Shown in pieces: positions 14,155-17,423 of a stretch of DNA of 17,423 nucleotides. Both the position numbers and the translations under genes were made by a program. Source of the DNA: UBA9410 sp036123585. Lineage in GTDB: Bacteria; Actinomycetota; Acidimicrobiia; Acidimicrobiales; MedAcidi-G1. The stretch's first letter is position 1; each line of letters begins with the position of its first letter. A model generated the notes under the pieces. It ran no database searches and was not told the origin of the DNA. It worked only from the letters and a program-made list of their open reading frames with translations. The stretch covers positions 1-17,423 of the forward strand of contig JAZADN010000042.1 in NCBI GenBank assembly GCA_036123585.1, read 5' to 3'.

Positions 14155-14160
14155 AGTATG
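14155..14160 (-). promoter_or_regulatory. -10 element of murA (leaderless)
   Basis: On the minus strand CATACT (one mismatch to TATACT), then TGAGGG (6 bases), then GTG at 14148. The GAGGG between could be read as a ribosome site but touches the start codon, too close for normal use. Confidence 0.45.
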
Positions 14161-14173
14161 CCCACCCCCTCAC

Positions 14174-14179
14174 TAGGGT
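14174..14179 (+). promoter_or_regulatory. Possible -10 for the MFS transporter gene
   Basis: TAGGGT, 13 bases from the opposing murA -10. No start codon follows at 6-7 bases, so the transcript would have a leader of about 50-60 bases, unlike the other first genes here. The TAG is also the nearest upstream in-frame stop for the transporter frame. Confidence 0.35.
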
Positions 14180-14220
14180 GGCCGTCGCCCCGTCGGAACA
14201 CCGAGCGGGACTCTTGACCC

Positions 14221-14227
14221 GGGGAGG
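14221..14227 (+). promoter_or_regulatory. Strong ribosome binding site before the MFS gene
   Basis: GGGGAGG is the clearest Shine-Dalgarno sequence in the window. It lies 6 bases before an in-frame ATC (14234) but 21 bases before the first standard start (GTG 14249). It therefore points to ATC as initiator, or to a base difference from ATG. Confidence 0.45.
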
Positions 14228-14248
14228 CCCGCCATCAGCACCAGCCGG

Positions 14249-15766
14249 GTGGTTGTGGTCCACGAGGTCGACGCAGCCGGCCTGGCCGACCTGCGGACGC
14301 CGCGTGACGATCTGGTGCGCGAACGGCCGGGTGACGGCCCCGACCACCTGGTCGGCGACCATGGACCGTTCGCCACGTGGGATCGCAGGCTCCGGGTCGA
14401 ATCCGACGAAGGCCATGGCGCCGGCCGGTACCGGGTCGTCGAGGAGATGGACTACCGGGCCGCCGTCGGACCGTGGCGTCCGCTTTTTGCCCTACCGCTG
14501 CGCTGGGCGGTCCGGTACCGGAAGATTCCGTGGTGGGCGCCACCCGACCGCCTTGACGTCCGGGCCTGCCGGATTCTCGCCCTTTTGGCCTGTGTCCAGG
14601 TGGTCGATGGCTACCTCGGTACGGTCATCACCCAGACCATTGCCTTCGCCAGCGACGAGTTCGACCGCAGTGACACCGCCCAAGGGGTGACGCTGGCAGC
14701 GGTGCGCCTCGGCGTCGTGGTGGCTCTCGCTGTCGTGTTCCTGGCCGACCGGCGGGGCCGCAGGGGTCTGATGGTGGTCACGGCGTTAGCCGCTGTGGCC
14801 ACTACGGCGGCCGGGGCCCTGTCACCCGGCCTTTGGTTTCTTGGCGGTTCGCAGCTAGTGGCACGGGGGCTGACCACCGGCCTGGGGATCCTGATCGGGG
14901 TGTTCGCCGCCGAGGAACTGCCCCGGGGATCACGGGCCTACGGGGTCAGCGTGCTGGCGCTGGCTGCCGCGTTGGGCGCAGGGATGGCGGTGTGGGTGCT
15001 CCCGGTGGCCGACCTAGACCCGGCGGCGTGGCGGATCGTGTACCTGGTGCCTCTCCTGGCCGTACCGGGACTGTTGGCAGTGGGCCGCCACCTACCCGAA
15101 TCGCGCCGCTTCACCGCCAACGTCGGAGGCGCTGCCCTTCCGGCCAGCGCCGATGTCGGGAGGCGGCGGACCGAGCGACGCCGCCTAATCCTGCTGGCGG
15201 CCGCTGCGTTCCTACTGCTGGTGTTCGCCGCACCGGCCAGCCAGTTCCAGAACGACTTCCTGAAGGACGACCGCGGCTTCTCGGCAGCTGGGATCTCGCT
15301 GTTCACCTTGTTGACCACCACCCCGGCCGGCATCGGGGTATTTGTGGCCGGACGTCTGGCCGACACCCGGGGCCGCCGGATGGTCGGGGCGGTCGGGCTG
15401 CTGGCCGGCACCGCACTGATTGTCGTTGGCTACCACGCCTCAGGACCGGCCATGTGGACCACGACACTTCTCGGAGGTCTGCTCGGATCGCTGACCGTGG
15501 CCCTCGGCGTCTACGGCCCGGAGTTGTTCTCGACCACCAACCGGGCCCGGGCCAACGGGCTCATCGTGACTTTCGGGGTGTCGGGCAGCGCCGCTGGCCT
15601 GCTGCTTGTGGGATCGCTCAGCGATCGGTTCGGGGCCTACGGACCGGCGTTCTTGGTCGTCGCCGCCGGACCCCTCCTTGCCGCGGTCCTTGTGCTGCGC
15701 TGGTTCCCGGAGACGGTCCGCACCGAGCTAGAAGACCTGAACCCCGGCGACATCGAACCGGGCTGA
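14249..15766 (+). CDS. Major facilitator superfamily transporter with an extra N-terminal soluble domain
   Basis: 505 residues from GTG 14249; five more residues if an ATC at 14234 is used. Residues 1-100 are soluble and look like a shortened SRPBCC-type (START-like) domain: VVVHEVDA at the front and RYRVVEEMDYRAAVGPWRPL (60-79) at the back. WWAPPDRLD (95-103) then leads into about twelve membrane spans (107-495). The MFS loop 2-3 motif appears as LADRRGRRGL and the matching loop 8-9 motif as LADTRGRRM. A charged central loop (RRRTERRR) divides the two halves. The cargo cannot be told. The gene is divergent from murA and converges on the hydrolase gene with 23 bases between them. The N-terminal domain may gate or sense substrate (inference). 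Confidence 0.85.
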   Translation: MVVVHEVDAAGLADLRTPRDDLVRERPGDGPDHLVGDHGPFATWDRRLRVESDEGHGAGRYRVVEEMDYRAAVGPWRPLFALPLRWAVRYRKIPWWAPPDRLDVRACRILALLACVQVVDGYLGTVITQTIAFASDEFDRSDTAQGVTLAAVRLGVVVALAVVFLADRRGRRGLMVVTALAAVATTAAGALSPGLWFLGGSQLVARGLTTGLGILIGVFAAEELPRGSRAYGVSVLALAAALGAGMAVWVLPVADLDPAAWRIVYLVPLLAVPGLLAVGRHLPESRRFTANVGGAALPASADVGRRRTERRRLILLAAAAFLLLVFAAPASQFQNDFLKDDRGFSAAGISLFTLLTTTPAGIGVFVAGRLADTRGRRMVGAVGLLAGTALIVVGYHASGPAMWTTTLLGGLLGSLTVALGVYGPELFSTTNRARANGLIVTFGVSGSAAGLLLVGSLSDRFGAYGPAFLVVAAGPLLAAVLVLRWFPETVRTELEDLNPGDIEPG

Positions 15767-15789
15767 AACCGGGTCGGGGACGCGTCGCC

Positions 15790-16386
15790 TCAGGTCGGGA
15801 ACGTGCGGGCCATCCAGTCGGCCACCGCGTCGCACACCGCCTCGTCAGCACCCCGCAGGTCGTGGCGCTTGCCGGTTATGCGCACTACCTCGACAGGACC
15901 AGGGATGGTCGCAAGGTGGGCGTCGAACTCCTCAGGCGAACCGAACTCGTCGCGGTCTCCGGACACGAACAAGCAGGGCACCCGCAAGTCACCAAAGTGG
16001 TCGACTCGAAGGTTCTCCGGCTTCTTCGGAGGGTGGAGCGGATAACAGACGAGCACCAGGCCAGCGGCCGGAAGGCCGTCCGCGACGGCCATCGAGCACA
16101 TCCGGCCGCCCATGCTTCGGCCGCCGAGGACGATGCGGTCGGGATCTATACCCCGCCCGTCGGCCATGGTGGCCACGGCGGCCCGCACCTCAGCGATCAG
16201 GATGGGTGCGCGGTCGGGGAAGCGACGCCCGGCCTTCCGGTAGCCGAAGTCCACCCGGTCGACCGGCAGGGGGGCCAGGCGTTCCTCAATGGCAATCAGG
16301 CCGGGATGGTCGCGGTGGCTGCCCGCGCCGGGGGTCAGCAGCACGCCGGAGACCGGCGCTCCGGGAACGAGGGACGGCCTGGGCAC
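15790..16386 (-). CDS. Small alpha/beta hydrolase (Tex30/KANL3-like, dienelactone-hydrolase fold)
   Basis: 198 residues from GTG 16386. Landmarks: GVLLTPGAGSHRDHPGL (14-30) with the oxyanion region, nucleophile S91 in GGRSMGGRM, CYPLHPPKKPENLR (114-127), acid D146 in GDRDEFG, and H175 in KRHDL. The triad is complete, so a hydrolase on a small ester or similar substrate is expected; the substrate is unknown. The CYPLHPP motif is typical of the Tex30/KANL3 group. I chose GTG 16386 because TACCCT lies 6 bases upstream; an ATG 16 codons earlier (16434) would leave only 12 bases to the divergent desaturase gene and adds a low-complexity proline-rich leader. An even longer frame antisense to the desaturase is spurious. 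Confidence 0.88.
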   Translation of the reverse strand: MPRPSLVPGAPVSGVLLTPGAGSHRDHPGLIAIEERLAPLPVDRVDFGYRKAGRRFPDRAPILIAEVRAAVATMADGRGIDPDRIVLGGRSMGGRMCSMAVADGLPAAGLVLVCYPLHPPKKPENLRVDHFGDLRVPCLFVSGDRDEFGSPEEFDAHLATIPGPVEVVRITGKRHDLRGADEAVCDAVADWMARTFPT

Positions 16387-16392
16387 CGGCCG

Positions 16393-16398
16393 AGGGTA
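16393..16398 (-). promoter_or_regulatory. -10 element of the hydrolase gene (leaderless)
   Basis: On the minus strand TACCCT, then CGGCCG (6 bases), then GTG at 16386. The same hexamer and gap precede the enoyl-CoA hydratase. It is the basis for moving the hydrolase start inward from ATG 16434. Confidence 0.5.
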
Positions 16399-16434
16399 GG
16401 CCGCCGCGACCGGGCCCGGAGGACGATCCGTCAT

Positions 16435-16440
16435 TACGAT
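16435..16440 (+). promoter_or_regulatory. -10 element of the fatty-acid desaturase gene (leaderless)
   Basis: TACGAT, then TGGCCC (6 bases), then ATG at 16447. There is no ribosome site. It lies 36 bases from the opposing hydrolase -10. Confidence 0.55.
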
Positions 16441-16446
16441 TGGCCC

Positions 16447-17423
16447 ATGGACGCAGAGGCCGAAGAAGCTCGGCACGCATCGGCCGTGGCGTCGATGACC
16501 GGCGGCATGGCGCCCGCACCGCCGACATTCGCCGGTAGCGACCGCCTGCATCCCGATGGCCGTCCGAAGAGTGCATTCCGTGACGAGCTTCGGCGGGTCA
16601 ATGACGGCCGCAACGCCCTTGCCGTGGCTGCCACCATCGCCTCGCCGGTGCTCGTGGTCGGCGTTGCAGTGGACCTCTCGCATCCCGTGGCATGGGTGCT
16701 GGCCTTCCTCACCATGCCGGTGGTCCAGAACCGACTGTTTATCCTCCACCACGAGGCCGCCCACAGGACCCTGTTCTCCAGCCTGCGGCTCAACGACCTC
16801 GTCGGCATCAACCTGATCGGCTGGCTCACCTTCGGTACCGGTGGCCACGGCTATCGCATTGGCCACATCCACCACCACCGCGACGAGTTCGGCCCGAAGG
16901 AGCCGGACTTCCTGCTCTACTCGCAGTACCCGATCACCGCTGCCTCGATGGGTCGCAAGCACCGCCGGGACCTGACCGGCGTGTCGGCGTACCGGATCGT
17001 GCGACCCCGCTTCCAGCGCCTGGGCGAAGTCCGCCACCGCCGACTCACCTACCGGTTCCTGGCCGGTCAGGCCCTCGTACTGGGTGCCTTCTGGACGTCA
17101 GGGCGCCCGTGGCTGTACCTGCTCCTGTGGGTCCTGCCGTGGGCCACGCTCTACCAGTGCCTCAACCGCCTCCGGGCCATCGCCGAGCACGGCGGGATGA
17201 CCCGTTCCGAGGACCGGCGACGCACCACCCACCACGTGCGGCAGAGACCGTTGGCTCGGGCCCTGATGGTGCCGTTCGGCGTCGGCTACCACTTGGCCCA
17301 CCACGCCGACATGACCGTTCCGTACCGGAACCTGCCGAGGTTGCACGCCGCCCTGGCCGAGGACGGCTACGTAGGCGACCTGGAGTGGCCGACCTACCGG
17401 GCTCTCTGGCGGACCCTGCGCTC
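16447..17423 (+). CDS. Membrane fatty-acid desaturase family protein, cut by right edge
   Basis: 325 codons are visible with no stop before the window ends, so the C-terminus is missing. The three histidine boxes that bind the di-iron centre are all present: HHEAAH (101-106), HIHHH (140-144) and HLAHH (282-286), plus an EHGG motif (247-250) of the kind found before the third box. Hydrophobic stretches at about 58-76, 81-99, 116-130, 205-217 and 222-240 fit four membrane spans with the boxes on the cytoplasmic side. The enzyme should introduce a double bond, or hydroxylate, in an acyl chain or related lipid using O2 and an electron donor; position and substrate are not readable. A 40-residue polar N-terminal tail precedes the core. 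The ATG follows TACGAT by 6 bases. It is divergent from the hydrolase gene. Confidence 0.9.
   Translation, partial: MDAEAEEARHASAVASMTGGMAPAPPTFAGSDRLHPDGRPKSAFRDELRRVNDGRNALAVAATIASPVLVVGVAVDLSHPVAWVLAFLTMPVVQNRLFILHHEAAHRTLFSSLRLNDLVGINLIGWLTFGTGGHGYRIGHIHHHRDEFGPKEPDFLLYSQYPITAASMGRKHRRDLTGVSAYRIVRPRFQRLGEVRHRRLTYRFLAGQALVLGAFWTSGRPWLYLLLWVLPWATLYQCLNRLRAIAEHGGMTRSEDRRRTTHHVRQRPLARALMVPFGVGYHLAHHADMTVPYRNLPRLHAALAEDGYVGDLEWPTYRALWRTLR

Noticed and set aside
15756..15773. AACCGGG repeated at 15756-15762 and 15767-15773 near the MFS stop
   Set aside because: It is a short direct repeat, not an inverted one, so it cannot form a terminator stem; likely chance.
16435..17037. Upstream extension of the hydrolase frame to 415 codons
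   Set aside because: It is antisense to the desaturase gene, which has all three histidine boxes; no family features in the extension.
1..17423. Search for mobile elements, CRISPR arrays, tRNA/rRNA, toxin-antitoxin or phage genes
   Set aside because: No transposase, integrase, repeated spacers, cloverleaf or rRNA-like stretch seen; codon use is uniform, so no sign of recent transfer.

Overview
The window is compact, high-GC chromosomal DNA (about 70% GC by eye). It is almost fully coding, and the genes are mostly housekeeping. The best taxonomic guess is a free-living actinomycete-type bacterium, plausibly marine Acidimicrobiia. The reasons are the cysteine desulfurase-mnmA / ligA / gatC neighbourhood (similar to mycobacteria), a MurA with Asp instead of Cys at the catalytic loop, a relative of the mycothiol-dependent reductase Rv2466c, a PASTA-domain Ser/Thr kinase, and leaderless GTG-started genes. 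The lineage is inference. I see no mobile element, CRISPR array, rRNA or tRNA gene.

Layout. 1-8156 is mainly on the minus strand: a cysteine desulfurase and mnmA (4-base overlap), ligA, a PASTA kinase and gatC (running off the left edge). Two plus-strand genes of unknown function are set between them: a small membrane-anchored exported protein at 2401 and a multi-pass membrane protein at 4935. 8231-8995 is a SAM methyltransferase. 9029-12613 is a minus-strand run: a NifU-like Fe-S protein, an enoyl-CoA hydratase, a DMSP-lyase-like cupin, a zinc-finger rhomboid protease and an Rv2466c-like thioredoxin-fold protein. 12686-14148 holds a tiny membrane protein converging on murA. 14249-17423 holds an MFS transporter with an extra N-terminal domain, a small alpha/beta hydrolase and a fatty-acid desaturase cut by the right edge.

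How the genes work together. Desulfurase and MnmA form the sulfur relay for 2-thiouridine in tRNA, and the NifU-like protein may use the same sulfur for Fe-S clusters. GatC belongs to tRNA-dependent Gln/Asn charging, LigA seals DNA nicks, and MurA commits UDP-GlcNAc to peptidoglycan. The hydratase and DMSP-lyase-like cupin side by side could process DMSP-derived acrylate, but the cupin lacks the expected catalytic tyrosine, so this is only a hypothesis.

The most striking signal is regulatory. Nearly every first gene of a transcription unit has a -10-like hexamer TANNNT (or CANNNT) exactly 6 or 7 bases before a GTG or ATG, with no ribosome binding site. That is the geometry of leaderless mRNA. 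The rule also settles several start codons: 4935, 8156, 8231 and 16386.
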